64,000 nt of DNA from JBGSMF01 sp964651475 (lineage in GTDB: Bacteria; Chloroflexota; Anaerolineae; Fen-1058), in assembly GCA_964651475.1 (NCBI GenBank), contig CAZYXV010000004.1:62001-126000 (forward strand), in the 5' to 3' direction. Below, one piece after another: positions 33,793 to 42,683 of this stretch. The first letter of the stretch is position 1; every line of letters begins with the position of its first letter. A model generated the notes under the pieces. The model worked only from the letters and a program-made list of their open reading frames with translations. It did not search any database and was not told the DNA's origin. The translations under genes and the position numbers were made by a program.

Positions 33793-36700
33793 ATGGTTTT
33801 CAAACATGATCGTTGGTTCAAAACGTTGATTATCGCGATCGTTGTATTGTGCACGGTTGCGCCCTTGTCTGCAAGCCCGGCGCCGGGAGCAGATTACCAC
33901 GAGGTGTCTTCTGCCTCACCCATCTTTATTCGCCTGACGGCGGCGACGTTTGATCCGCTCCAATCGCCGCTGGCTCTGCCCGAACAGTTATCGTTTACGC
34001 CAGATGAAGCAATTTCTGCCGGCGCGTACATCGTGCAATTCAGCGGCCCGGTGCGGGAGGAATGGAAGCAGTCCCTCGCCGCCGCTGGGGCGCAGTTGGG
34101 TGATTACGTTCCAGATTATGCTTTCCTGGTCTACCTGGATGCGGCCTCGAAAGCCAATGTGGAAGGCTTGCCTTTTGTGCGGTGGGTAGGGGCCTATCAG
34201 CCGGCCTACAAGCTGGCGGCAGATGTAGACTATGACGACACGCGCAGCTACCGAGTTATGCTCGCGCCCTGGGCCGACGTGCAGGCGACTCGCACAGCGT
34301 TAAATTCGCTCAACGCTAGCCCGCGCGGCTACAGCGGGGGCTTTGCGGCCGTGTTGAGCGGCGAACAGCTTGATCAGGTGGCGCGCATGCCGGGCGTGGT
34401 GTGGATCGAACCGTATCACGTGCAGCGCCTTCACAACGACGTGGGCGGCGGGACGATTATGGGCGGCAGCACGGCCTGGGCCAGCGGCTACACCGGCAGC
34501 GGCGTCACCGTCGCCATCGCCGATACGGGGCTGGATACGGCCAATACCGGCACCATTCACCAGGATTTTTCCGGGCGTGTGACGCATATTAGCAGTTGGC
34601 CTGTGCTGTATGCCAACTATGGCGGCGGGTGTGAGATCACCAACGCGGGAGCCGACGATGGCGCGGCGGATGTCAAGTCAGGACACGGCACGCACGTGGC
34701 AGGATCGGTGGCCGGCAGCGGCGCGGCTTCTGGCGGGCAATTCAAGGGCTTGGGCTACGAAGCCTCGGTCACCTTCCAGGCCATCGAGCAATTGACACAA
34801 TATACCGCCCAGTGCGGCGTTTCGGGGAATCAGGGCTATGGCCTGAGCGGCATTCCCGATGACACACGCACCTTGCTGAACGAGGCCTACGGCTGGGGCG
34901 CGCGCATCCACAACAACAGTTGGGGCGGCGGCGATTATGGCGTGTACGACCAGCAGGCCGCCTACTTTGACGATTTTATCTACGCTCACCAGGACATGGC
35001 CGTGTTTGTCTCGGCTGGCAACGATGGCACAGACGCCGACTCGAACGGGTACGTGGACGAAAACTCGATCAGCTCGCCAGCCAGCGCCAAGAACACGATT
35101 ACCGTGGGCGCTTCGGAGAACGAGCGCGCCAGCGGCGGCTATTCCGGATACAACTGGGGCGATGGATGGCCTTCGGATTATCCGGCCAATCCGACCAGCG
35201 GCGACCGCATCTCTAGCGATCGCGAACACCTGGCGGCTTTCTCCAGCCGCGGGCCGATGAACGATGGCCGCATCAAGCCAGACGTGGTCGCGCCGGGCAC
35301 GGATATCGTCTCTGTCCGTTCCAGCCTGGCCACCGGCACGGGCTGGGGAACGTACAACAGTTACTACATGTACGACGGCGGCACCTCGATGGCCAGCCCG
35401 CTCACGGCGGGGGCGGGCGCGGTGGTGCGCGATTACTATATCACGCAGGGGCACGCCAATCCCAGCGCGGCGCTCGTCAAGGCCACGCTTATCAACACAG
35501 CCGTGGACATCTCTGGCTATGGCAACGCCGGTCAGGAAGCTGGCCTGCCCATCCCCAATAACCACGAAGGCTGGGGGCGGGTTGACGTTGGCGCGGCTAC
35601 CACGCCCGGCTCTCGCCAGTTTGACGATAACACCACCGGCGTCGGCACCGGCGCGACCCAGACCTATCACTATATGGCGAGCGCCGGCAAGCCCTTCAAG
35701 GCGACGCTGGTCTGGAGCGACCCGGCCGCCACGCCGGCCGCTAACCCCACGCTGGTCAACAACCTCAACCTGCGCGTGACGGCGCCCGACGGCGCCACCA
35801 CCTATTGGGGCAATAATTTCAGCGGCGGCTGGTCGCAGACCGGCGGCAGCGCCGATGCGATCAACAACGTGGAAAATGTCTATATCCAGTCGCCGGCCGC
35901 CGGGCAGTGGACGGTGGAGGTCTTTGGGCAAAATGTGCCGCAAGGCCCGCAACAGTTCGCGCTGCTGGTAGACGGCGTCACGACCAATGTGTACGGCGTG
36001 ACCATCGAGCCGGCCGCCGCCGCGCAAGCTGGCGACGCGAGCACGACGGTTACGTATACCTTGCGCGTGACCAACACCGGCAACACGACGGATACATTCA
36101 CGCTGTCAAAGAGCGGCAACGCCTGGACGACCGATGTGCCGGCCAGCACGGGCGTGTTGGCGGCGGGCGCAGGCGAAAGCGTGGACGTGGTGGTGCATAT
36201 TCCCTCCACCGGCAATGCCAGCGACGTAGCGACTATAACGGCTACGTCTCAAAACGATTCGTCCAAAAAGGACAGCTCAACCCTGGCGACAACCCGGTAC
36301 GAATATGGCGCCAACCTGACGCCGGGTGGGGCCGTAGTTGTCGTCAATCCGGGCGACGAGGTTATTTACTCGTTGAGGCTGCACAATATCGGCAACGTCG
36401 AGCAGACGTACGCGCTGACGCGCACCGGCAACACGTGGACGACCACGCTATCGCCGGCCATGGTTAACCTGCTCCCGGCGGGGCAAAGCGCGCTGCTAGA
36501 GGCAACGGTCAATGTTCCCGCCGATGCCGCAGACGGCGACAGCGATACGGTTGAGGTGCAAGCCGCGCGTGATGGACACGCCGGCGTATTGGCGACCTCG
36601 ATGCTCAAGACCATCGCCGTCACGCAGACCATCACGCGCAGTGTGGATTCTGATCCGAATGCGCCGGGCAAGTCGGGCGATCCAGGGCAAGGCGTGACCT

Positions 36701-37953
36701 ACACGTTACACATCACCAACACCAGTTCCATTACAGACACGCTGGTTTTCAGCCTGACGAGTGATTGGGAAGGGACCGTCTGGCCGGCCTGGGCCGTGCT
36801 GGCAGCAGGCGAGGGACAGCCAGTCTCGGTAGCCATCACTGTGCCCGCCAATGCAGTTGATAAGGATCAACGGATTGTTACACTGAGCGCCTTTAGCATT
36901 ATCAACCCAGAGGTGCAGGCCAGCGCTGTGTTCACCGTAACCGCCAGCCGGCCATTGCGGTTGGTGTATTTGCCCATCCTCCTCAAAGCCTGGCCGCCCA
37001 TTCCCAACGCGCCCACGCTGAACGCGATTACGCCCAACCCATCCTCGGATGGCAGTTATACAGTCAGTTGGTCCGCCGGCGCCGGTCCCGCCCCGACCTC
37101 GTATGACCTGGAAGAAAACGGGACGGTCATCCTGACTAATTTGACAGGCGCCTCGCGTTCCTTTACGAGCAAGGCCGTTGGAACGTACACCTACCGCGTG
37201 CGCGGCAAGAATAACTATGGGCCAGGCGCGTGGAGCGGCGCGCAGTCAGTCACGGTGCAGCCGCAACTGCCCGCAGTGCTCTATTCTGTGGGAGACGCCT
37301 CTGTTTTGCAAGGCATTCCTTCCGTGAACGATGGCTCTGAGGGTGATATGTGGACCGGCTATGAACATTCTGCATGCAATATAGGCGGCTTTTCTGGGAT
37401 CAATCGCGCTTTGGTCAAATTTGACCCGTCGAGTATTCCAGCAGGAACGCAAATCGCTAATGCCACGCTCTCGCTTTACCTGGTTGGCTCCTGCGATACG
37501 GGCAATCACAGCCGCACCTTTACAATCTATCGTGTCAGCAGCGATTGGAGCGAAGGAGCGGTGACCTGGAACAGTCGGCCTGGCTATGCCGAAGCGTATG
37601 GCTCTGGCACAGTGTCCAGCTTAGGTTGGGGAAGGTACTCTGCCAACGTCACCGACCTGGTACGCGGCTGGGTCAACGGCAGTTTTACCAATTACGGGCT
37701 GATGGTGCGCAGTCCGGAATCGTCCAGCGACGCGCGCCTGTCGTTTGGCACGCGCGACGCCGGTTCCACCTATATTCCCTACATCACCCTTACCTATGCT
37801 GGCGCTGCAGCGTCCGAAAAGCCGCTGGCGATTGAAACAAACCCGACCCTGGCCAGTTGTGAGTCCATTATCAAGGGTTGGCCTGATCTCCCGCTCGTAA
37901 CGGATGGCGAGGGGTTCAGAGTGGCGGGAACGCCATTGTGCACGCCTCATTAG
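33793..37953 (+). CDS. Secreted subtilisin-like serine protease with FnIII and DNRLRE modules
   Basis: 1,386 aa with a signal peptide (about 1-30) and a prodomain. The S8 triad is complete: Asp244 in IADTGLD, His298 in GHGTHVAG and Ser532 in GGTSMASP. A jelly-roll-like region follows (FKATLVWSDP to about 730), then repeated NEW3-like strands (TLRVTNTGNTTDTFTL, SLRLHNIGNVEQTY, TLHITNTSSITDTL). After the segment VYLPILLKAWPP comes an FnIII-like domain (about 1075-1157) and a DNRLRE domain (about 1158-1335), both nearly the same as in the upstream giant protein. An AAAGGA site precedes ATG 33793. Confidence 0.92.
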   Translation: MVFKHDRWFKTLIIAIVVLCTVAPLSASPAPGADYHEVSSASPIFIRLTAATFDPLQSPLALPEQLSFTPDEAISAGAYIVQFSGPVREEWKQSLAAAGAQLGDYVPDYAFLVYLDAASKANVEGLPFVRWVGAYQPAYKLAADVDYDDTRSYRVMLAPWADVQATRTALNSLNASPRGYSGGFAAVLSGEQLDQVARMPGVVWIEPYHVQRLHNDVGGGTIMGGSTAWASGYTGSGVTVAIADTGLDTANTGTIHQDFSGRVTHISSWPVLYANYGGGCEITNAGADDGAADVKSGHGTHVAGSVAGSGAASGGQFKGLGYEASVTFQAIEQLTQYTAQCGVSGNQGYGLSGIPDDTRTLLNEAYGWGARIHNNSWGGGDYGVYDQQAAYFDDFIYAHQDMAVFVSAGNDGTDADSNGYVDENSISSPASAKNTITVGASENERASGGYSGYNWGDGWPSDYPANPTSGDRISSDREHLAAFSSRGPMNDGRIKPDVVAPGTDIVSVRSSLATGTGWGTYNSYYMYDGGTSMASPLTAGAGAVVRDYYITQGHANPSAALVKATLINTAVDISGYGNAGQEAGLPIPNNHEGWGRVDVGAATTPGSRQFDDNTTGVGTGATQTYHYMASAGKPFKATLVWSDPAATPAANPTLVNNLNLRVTAPDGATTYWGNNFSGGWSQTGGSADAINNVENVYIQSPAAGQWTVEVFGQNVPQGPQQFALLVDGVTTNVYGVTIEPAAAAQAGDASTTVTYTLRVTNTGNTTDTFTLSKSGNAWTTDVPASTGVLAAGAGESVDVVVHIPSTGNASDVATITATSQNDSSKKDSSTLATTRYEYGANLTPGGAVVVVNPGDEVIYSLRLHNIGNVEQTYALTRTGNTWTTTLSPAMVNLLPAGQSALLEATVNVPADAADGDSDTVEVQAARDGHAGVLATSMLKTIAVTQTITRSVDSDPNAPGKSGDPGQGVTYTLHITNTSSITDTLVFSLTSDWEGTVWPAWAVLAAGEGQPVSVAITVPANAVDKDQRIVTLSAFSIINPEVQASAVFTVTASRPLRLVYLPILLKAWPPIPNAPTLNAITPNPSSDGSYTVSWSAGAGPAPTSYDLEENGTVILTNLTGASRSFTSKAVGTYTYRVRGKNNYGPGAWSGAQSVTVQPQLPAVLYSVGDASVLQGIPSVNDGSEGDMWTGYEHSACNIGGFSGINRALVKFDPSSIPAGTQIANATLSLYLVGSCDTGNHSRTFTIYRVSSDWSEGAVTWNSRPGYAEAYGSGTVSSLGWGRYSANVTDLVRGWVNGSFTNYGLMVRSPESSSDARLSFGTRDAGSTYIPYITLTYAGAAASEKPLAIETNPTLASCESIIKGWPDLPLVTDGEGFRVAGTPLCTPH

Positions 37954-37985
37954 CAATTCGCCAAGCCTGGATTTCGCACCTCGTA

Positions 37986-38047
37986 GGCTTGCATCCCCAT
38001 GCAAGCCGATAGCTGGGGCAGTTCGTGCATAGGGATGCGCGAACTGC
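37986..38047. repeat. Two adjacent hairpin repeats
   Basis: GGCTTGCAT/ATGCAAGCC with a CCCC loop (37986-38007), then GCAGTTCG-T-GCAT/ATGC-G-CGAACTGC with an AGGG loop (38018-38047). They share the GCAT core and are REP-like. They lie in the 229-bp space between the protease and acpS. Confidence 0.5.
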
Positions 38048-38158
38048 GACATCCAGGCTGAGGGCCTTTGTGTAGGGCGGCTTGAACAGCGCGTCCGGCA
38101 GAAACACTGCCGGGCGCGTTACTTTACGATGGAGATCATCAGGCTGATGATAGAGGTA

Positions 38159-38184
38159 GGGCGGGTTTGAAACCCGCCCTTTTT
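38159..38184 (+). terminator. Rho-independent terminator after the protease gene
   Basis: GGGCGGGTTT and AAACCCGCCC form a strong stem, followed by TTTTT. It is 200 bp beyond the protease stop and touches the end of the convergent acpS gene. Confidence 0.8.
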
Positions 38185-38557
38185 ATTGCGCCACCACGAA
38201 CGCGATAGCCAGTTCTTTTTCGTGGCTCAGGCTGATGGCCCACTCGGTCAGGCCAAGTTCGGCGGCGCGCTGTGCGGCGCGCCCGTGCAGCACCACATGT
38301 GGCTTGCCGTTCGCGTCCGGCAATATCTCCACGTCGCGGAAATAGATGCCGTTGCGGCTGAGCACGCGCACGCCCACCCCCAACGCCTTGGACACGGCCT
38401 CCTTGGCGGCAAAGCGCGCCGCCAGTTCCGGCGCGCGCCCGCGGCAATACAGCACCTCGGGCGGCGTGTACACGCGCTCCAAAAAGCGCGTCCCAAATCT
38501 CTCCCAGGCTCGCTGGATGCGCGGGATGTGGACGAGGTCAACGCCGGTGGTTAGCAA
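38183..38557 (-). CDS. acpS: Holo-[acyl-carrier-protein] synthase
   Basis: Transfers 4'-phosphopantetheine from CoA to acyl carrier protein. 124 aa, the usual size. The Mg-binding aspartate is in TGVDLVHIPRI, and FAAKEAVSKALG carries the conserved glutamate and lysine. The start is TTG 38557. It is the last gene of a minus-strand operon with ugd and the M16 pair, 17 bases after the M16 stop. Confidence 0.92.
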   Translation of the reverse strand: MLTTGVDLVHIPRIQRAWERFGTRFLERVYTPPEVLYCRGRAPELAARFAAKEAVSKALGVGVRVLSRNGIYFRDVEILPDANGKPHVVLHGRAAQRAAELGLTEWAISLSHEKELAIAFVVAQ

Positions 38558-38574
38558 ATCTCAAATACCCACTA

Positions 38575-39849
38575 TCAAACTGACGGTCCCGCCACAGCAA
38601 TGGACATGTTATCCGGGTCGAGATATGTCTGCGCGGCGGCGCGGATTTGCCGGGGCGTGATGCTGTTGATGAGATCGGAATAACGCTGCAAATAGTCCAG
38701 CCCCAGGCCGTATAATTCCATATCGAGCATGGCAGACGCCACGCCGTCGTTGGTCTCCATTTGGAGCGGCAGTGAGCCGGTGATAAAGGATTTGTTATCG
38801 GCCAGCTCTCGGCTGGGAACCAGTTTATCGCGCAGGCGCACCACTTGGGCGCGCATACTTTCAATTGCTTGCTCGATATTATCTGGCGCCACACCCGCGT
38901 ACAGCATCCACGCGCCCGGCCCCAGCCCGCCTTCGGTGCGGCTGCTGGCGTAATAGGCCAGTCCCAACTTGTCGCGCACCGTGGCGCCCAGCCGCCCCAT
39001 CAAGCCAAAAATGCCCAATACCGAATTGGCCAGAGCCGCCTTCATATAGTCGGGGGCCAAACGCGAAGGTCCCACGCACCCCATCACAATATCGCTTTGC
39101 GATTTGCCGGGCACCTCCACAAACTCGCGGCGCACCCCGCTGATGGGTATGACGGGGGGCAGCGGCTCGCGTTCGACCTGGGCGGCCTGCCATGCGCCAA
39201 AGGCCTTGTCCCACATCTCGAGCGCCTGCCCGGTGTTGACGGCGCCGACGATGCTGACAATCATGCCGCGCGGGCCATAGTGTTGGCGATAAAATTGTTC
39301 CAACTCGTCGCGTGTAATCGCCTGGATGGTTTCCGTGTATCCTTCTGTGCTGCGCCCATAGGGATGCTGGGGAGAGTAGAGCAGTTCGCGGAACTTGAGT
39401 CCGGCCTGGCTGCGCGTGTTGTGGGCGCGTTCTTCCAGGCTGGTCAATATCTCGCCGCGCTCTTTATCCACCTCGGTGGAAGGGAAAGCTGGCTGTTGCA
39501 GCACGTCGGCCAGAATGCCCAGCACTTGGGGCATGTCCTCGGCCAGGCATTTGGCGCCAAAGGTAGTGGCGTTCATCCCGCCGCCCACGTCAACCGAAGC
39601 GCCGATGGACTCGATTTCTTCATAGATTTGCTGGAACGTGCGCCGCGCCGTGCCGCGCATCAGGCAACTGGCGGTAAAAGACGATAGCCCGGCTTTTTCC
39701 TGCGGCACATCGGCGGCGCCCACGCGCAGCACGCCCTCAATCACCACAGAAGCCGCCGAAAAGTTTTCGCGCGCCAGCGCCGTCATGCCATTGGGAAACT
39801 CTTGCCTTACAATGTCTTGCGGGCCAGGGTAAGAGGAATTTTTTGTCAT
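38575..39849 (-). CDS. M16 peptidase-like protein, non-catalytic subunit
   Basis: 424 aa with the two-lobed M16 layout, but the HxxEH zinc site is replaced (GLSSFTASCLMRGT instead of the usual HFLEH). The C-terminal lobe keeps a RDKLGLAYYASS substrate-binding R/Y pair. In two-gene M16 systems the partner that lacks zinc supplies this R/Y site. ATG 39849 is 21 bases after the catalytic subunit's stop; ATG 39867 is an alternative. Confidence 0.85.
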   Translation of the reverse strand: MTKNSSYPGPQDIVRQEFPNGMTALARENFSAASVVIEGVLRVGAADVPQEKAGLSSFTASCLMRGTARRTFQQIYEEIESIGASVDVGGGMNATTFGAKCLAEDMPQVLGILADVLQQPAFPSTEVDKERGEILTSLEERAHNTRSQAGLKFRELLYSPQHPYGRSTEGYTETIQAITRDELEQFYRQHYGPRGMIVSIVGAVNTGQALEMWDKAFGAWQAAQVEREPLPPVIPISGVRREFVEVPGKSQSDIVMGCVGPSRLAPDYMKAALANSVLGIFGLMGRLGATVRDKLGLAYYASSRTEGGLGPGAWMLYAGVAPDNIEQAIESMRAQVVRLRDKLVPSRELADNKSFITGSLPLQMETNDGVASAMLDMELYGLGLDYLQRYSDLINSITPRQIRAAAQTYLDPDNMSIAVAGPSV

Positions 39850-39870
39850 AGCTTTTCCGTTCGTCATTCG

Positions 39871-41196
39871 TCATTCGCACTTCGTCATTGTCGGGATGTA
39901 CCAGCCGACAGTGCGTTGTCGCCTGGCAAGGTAGGCGCGCGCCACGCGCTGCACATCGTCCACCGTCACCGCTGCCAGCCGGTCGAGATAGGTTTCGAAC
40001 CAGGTATAGTCGGCAAAGACTTCCGAAAAGCCGTACCAAAAGCCCTGGTTGGTCACCGACTCGGCGCCGTAAGCAAACAGCGCCTTGGCCTGCTTGATGG
40101 CCTTGGCAATTTCAGCCTCGCTCACGGCCTGCTCGACGATGCGCGCCAGTTCGGCGTCCAGCACCGCTTCGACTTCGGCCAGCGTGTGACCGGTGCGGAC
40201 AGTGGCGCTGATGGAATAGAGGAATGGATGGACTGTCGAGGCCAGGCTGCCCGAAACATCGGCGGCCAGCTCTGTGTCTACCAGGGCGCGATACAAACGC
40301 GAGCTGGCGTTCGAGCCGCCGCCGCCTATCACGGCCAGCGAGCTGGCGCCGGCCAGAATAGCATCGAGTACAATCATCGGGATAAAATCAGGATGTCCGG
40401 CCTGCGGCGCGCGGTAGGCCACTTCGAGGTAGGCCGTGCTGCCGGGACCTTCCACCTGCACGCGCCGCTCGCCGCGTTGGGGCGGCTCTTCAATGGCGAC
40501 GGGTGGAAAGGCGGGGCCGGGCTTGATCTTGCCAAAGTAACGATCGAGCAGCTTGAGCGCCTCGCTTGTCTTGAAATCGCCCACCGCCACAGCCACGGCA
40601 TTGCCCGGCGCATAAAAAGTGCGATAATGCGTGTACAAGTCGTCTCGCGTCATCGTCAGCAAATCGCACATATCCCCAATGACTTCGTGATGGTAGGGGT
40701 GGACTCGGAACGCCGCCGCCTGCACCTCTTCGGCCAGCAGGAAGCGGGGATTGTTTTCGTTGCCTTGCCGCTCACTGATGATCACGGTGCGTTCAGAATC
40801 CACCTCTTTGGGCGCGAACAGCGCGTTTGCCATTCGGTCCGATTCGATTTGCGCGCCCAATTCCCACGCGCCAGACGGCAGCGTTTCAAAATAGGTCGTA
40901 AAGTCCAGCCACGTAAACCCATTGAACACGCCGCCCACGCGAGCAATGGCTTTATCGGCGGCAGACTTGGGAAAATTGGGAGTGCCTTTGAATAGCATGT
41001 GTTCCACCCAATGGCTGGCGCCCGTGATGCCGCGCCGTTCCATGCGGCTGCCCACGCGGTACCAGCACCAGAACGTGACCACCGGCGCGTTGTGAGATTC
41101 TTTGAGCAGCACGGTCAGGCCATTATCCAGTTGAGCCTTGGTAACATTATTGTGAGTGGCGATTTTGATCCGCCCGGTTTGTTTTTTTTGAGCCAC
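39871..41196 (-). CDS. M16 zinc peptidase, catalytic subunit
   Basis: 441 aa. The inverted zinc motif is HWVEH, with the distal glutamate in SERTVIISERQ, as in mitochondrial processing peptidase beta and related bacterial enzymes. It probably works with the adjacent zinc-less subunit to cut peptides in the cytosol or at the membrane; no signal peptide is seen. Start ATG 41196, 12 bases after ugd. Confidence 0.9.
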   Translation of the reverse strand: MAQKKQTGRIKIATHNNVTKAQLDNGLTVLLKESHNAPVVTFWCWYRVGSRMERRGITGASHWVEHMLFKGTPNFPKSAADKAIARVGGVFNGFTWLDFTTYFETLPSGAWELGAQIESDRMANALFAPKEVDSERTVIISERQGNENNPRFLLAEEVQAAAFRVHPYHHEVIGDMCDLLTMTRDDLYTHYRTFYAPGNAVAVAVGDFKTSEALKLLDRYFGKIKPGPAFPPVAIEEPPQRGERRVQVEGPGSTAYLEVAYRAPQAGHPDFIPMIVLDAILAGASSLAVIGGGGSNASSRLYRALVDTELAADVSGSLASTVHPFLYSISATVRTGHTLAEVEAVLDAELARIVEQAVSEAEIAKAIKQAKALFAYGAESVTNQGFWYGFSEVFADYTWFETYLDRLAAVTVDDVQRVARAYLARRQRTVGWYIPTMTKCE

Positions 41197-41208
41197 GCTT
41201 TTTCTTCC

Positions 41209-42525
41209 TCAAACGCCTTCGCCGTTGTATCCTCGCCCCATGCCGCGATAGGCGAAACCAAGCTTGAGCATCGCGCCTGCCTCGTAGATATTGCGCCCAT
41301 CTATGATCACTGGCGACTTGAGCGCTTGTTTCAACTTGCCGAGGTCCAATTGCTTGAATTCATTCCATTCGGTCACAATGATTGCCGCGTCTGCGCCTGC
41401 GGCGCACTCGTACGCGTTGGGCGCAAGCTGAACCAGGGGCGGCAACACGCGGGCGGCCACCTGCATCGCCACCGGGTCGTAGCCTCTGACGCGCGCGCCT
41501 TCGGCCAACAGCATGTTGGCGATGTCTATAGAGGGCGCGTCGCGCATGTCGTCGGTATTGGGCTTGAAGGCCAACCCCAGCAGCGCAACCGTCTTGCCGT
41601 GCAAATCCCCCAACACATTTTTGAGTTTGGTGATAATGTCGCGCCGCCGGTCGTCGTTAATATCCATGACGGCCTGTAACAGTTGCGGGTGGCGCCCCTT
41701 TTCGCGCGCCATGTGCGCCAGGGCCTTGACGTCCTTGGGGAAGCACGAGCCGCCCCAGCCCAGGCCGGCATCCAGGAACGCGCGGCCAATGCGCTTGTCG
41801 TAGCCCATGCCGGCGGCCACTTCTTTGACGTCTGCGCCCAGCGCCTCGCAGATGTTGGCAATTTCGTTGATAAAGCTGATCTTGGTGGCCAGGAAAGCGT
41901 TGGAAGCGTACTTGATCATCTCGGCGGTGCGCAGGTCGGTGAGGACAATGGTCGTGCGCAGCGGCAGGTGCAGTTGCGCCACGCGCTCGGCGGCGTCTCG
42001 ATCCAGGCTGCCCAGCACGATGCGGTCGGGATTCATAAAGTCGCTGATGGCGCTGCCTTCGCGCAAAAATTCCGGGCACGAAACCACGCTGAACGGGATG
42101 GGCGTCTTTTGCCGCGCCTTGATAATGTCGGACACCCAGTCGCCGGTGCCGACCGGCACAGTGGATTTGTTGATAATGATCACGGGGTGGTCCGCCACGT
42201 CGGCGATGGCTTCGGCCGCCGCTCGCACGTATTGCAAGTCAGCCTCCCCATCCACGCCGGAGGGCGTGCCGACGGCGATGAACACGAATTCGGCGTCCTG
42301 GAGGGCCTCGGTGTAAGATGTGGTGAAGATGAGCCGCCCCGCTTTCACGTTGCGCGCCACGGTCTCTTCAAGCCCTGGCTCGTAAATCGGCATGATGCCT
42401 TTGTTGAGATTGGCGATGCGCTCCTCATTAATATCCAGGCAACATACATGGTTGCCCAGGTCGGCAAAACACGTGCCGGTGACGATGCCAACGTACCCCA
42501 CTCCGATAACAGTTATATTTTTCAT
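41209..42525 (-). CDS. ugd: UDP-glucose 6-dehydrogenase
   Basis: Oxidises UDP-glucose to UDP-glucuronate with two NAD. 438 aa. The NAD motif GVGYVG is at the N-terminus, EFLREG and NAFLATKISFINE in the middle, and the catalytic cysteine lies in GGSCFPKD, followed by LGLAFKPNTDDMR. The product could feed the epimerase encoded near 9.5 kb (inference). A TATAAT box (minus 42553-42548) lies just upstream. First gene of the ugd/M16/acpS run. Confidence 0.93.
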   Translation of the reverse strand: MKNITVIGVGYVGIVTGTCFADLGNHVCCLDINEERIANLNKGIMPIYEPGLEETVARNVKAGRLIFTTSYTEALQDAEFVFIAVGTPSGVDGEADLQYVRAAAEAIADVADHPVIIINKSTVPVGTGDWVSDIIKARQKTPIPFSVVSCPEFLREGSAISDFMNPDRIVLGSLDRDAAERVAQLHLPLRTTIVLTDLRTAEMIKYASNAFLATKISFINEIANICEALGADVKEVAAGMGYDKRIGRAFLDAGLGWGGSCFPKDVKALAHMAREKGRHPQLLQAVMDINDDRRRDIITKLKNVLGDLHGKTVALLGLAFKPNTDDMRDAPSIDIANMLLAEGARVRGYDPVAMQVAARVLPPLVQLAPNAYECAAGADAAIIVTEWNEFKQLDLGKLKQALKSPVIIDGRNIYEAGAMLKLGFAYRGMGRGYNGEGV

Positions 42526-42632
42526 TCTGTGCTAAACCCCTTTTGAGATTATAGTCGCGCGCCCAACCCTCTGGCGGGGGCGCGAACATTGGCCCATTCT
42601 ATAAAGCGACGGCCATGATAACGCAAAAACAC

Positions 42633-42665
42633 AAAAAAGGGTAGTCACTCCAAGAGCGACTACCC
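42633..42665 (-). terminator. Rho-independent terminator of thrS
   Basis: On the minus strand a 12-bp stem (GGGTAGTCGCTC/GAGTGACTACCC, one G-U) with a TTG loop is followed by TTTTTT. It starts 19 bases after the thrS stop. Confidence 0.9.
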
Positions 42666-42683
42666 CACATGTCAAGCCCGGCG

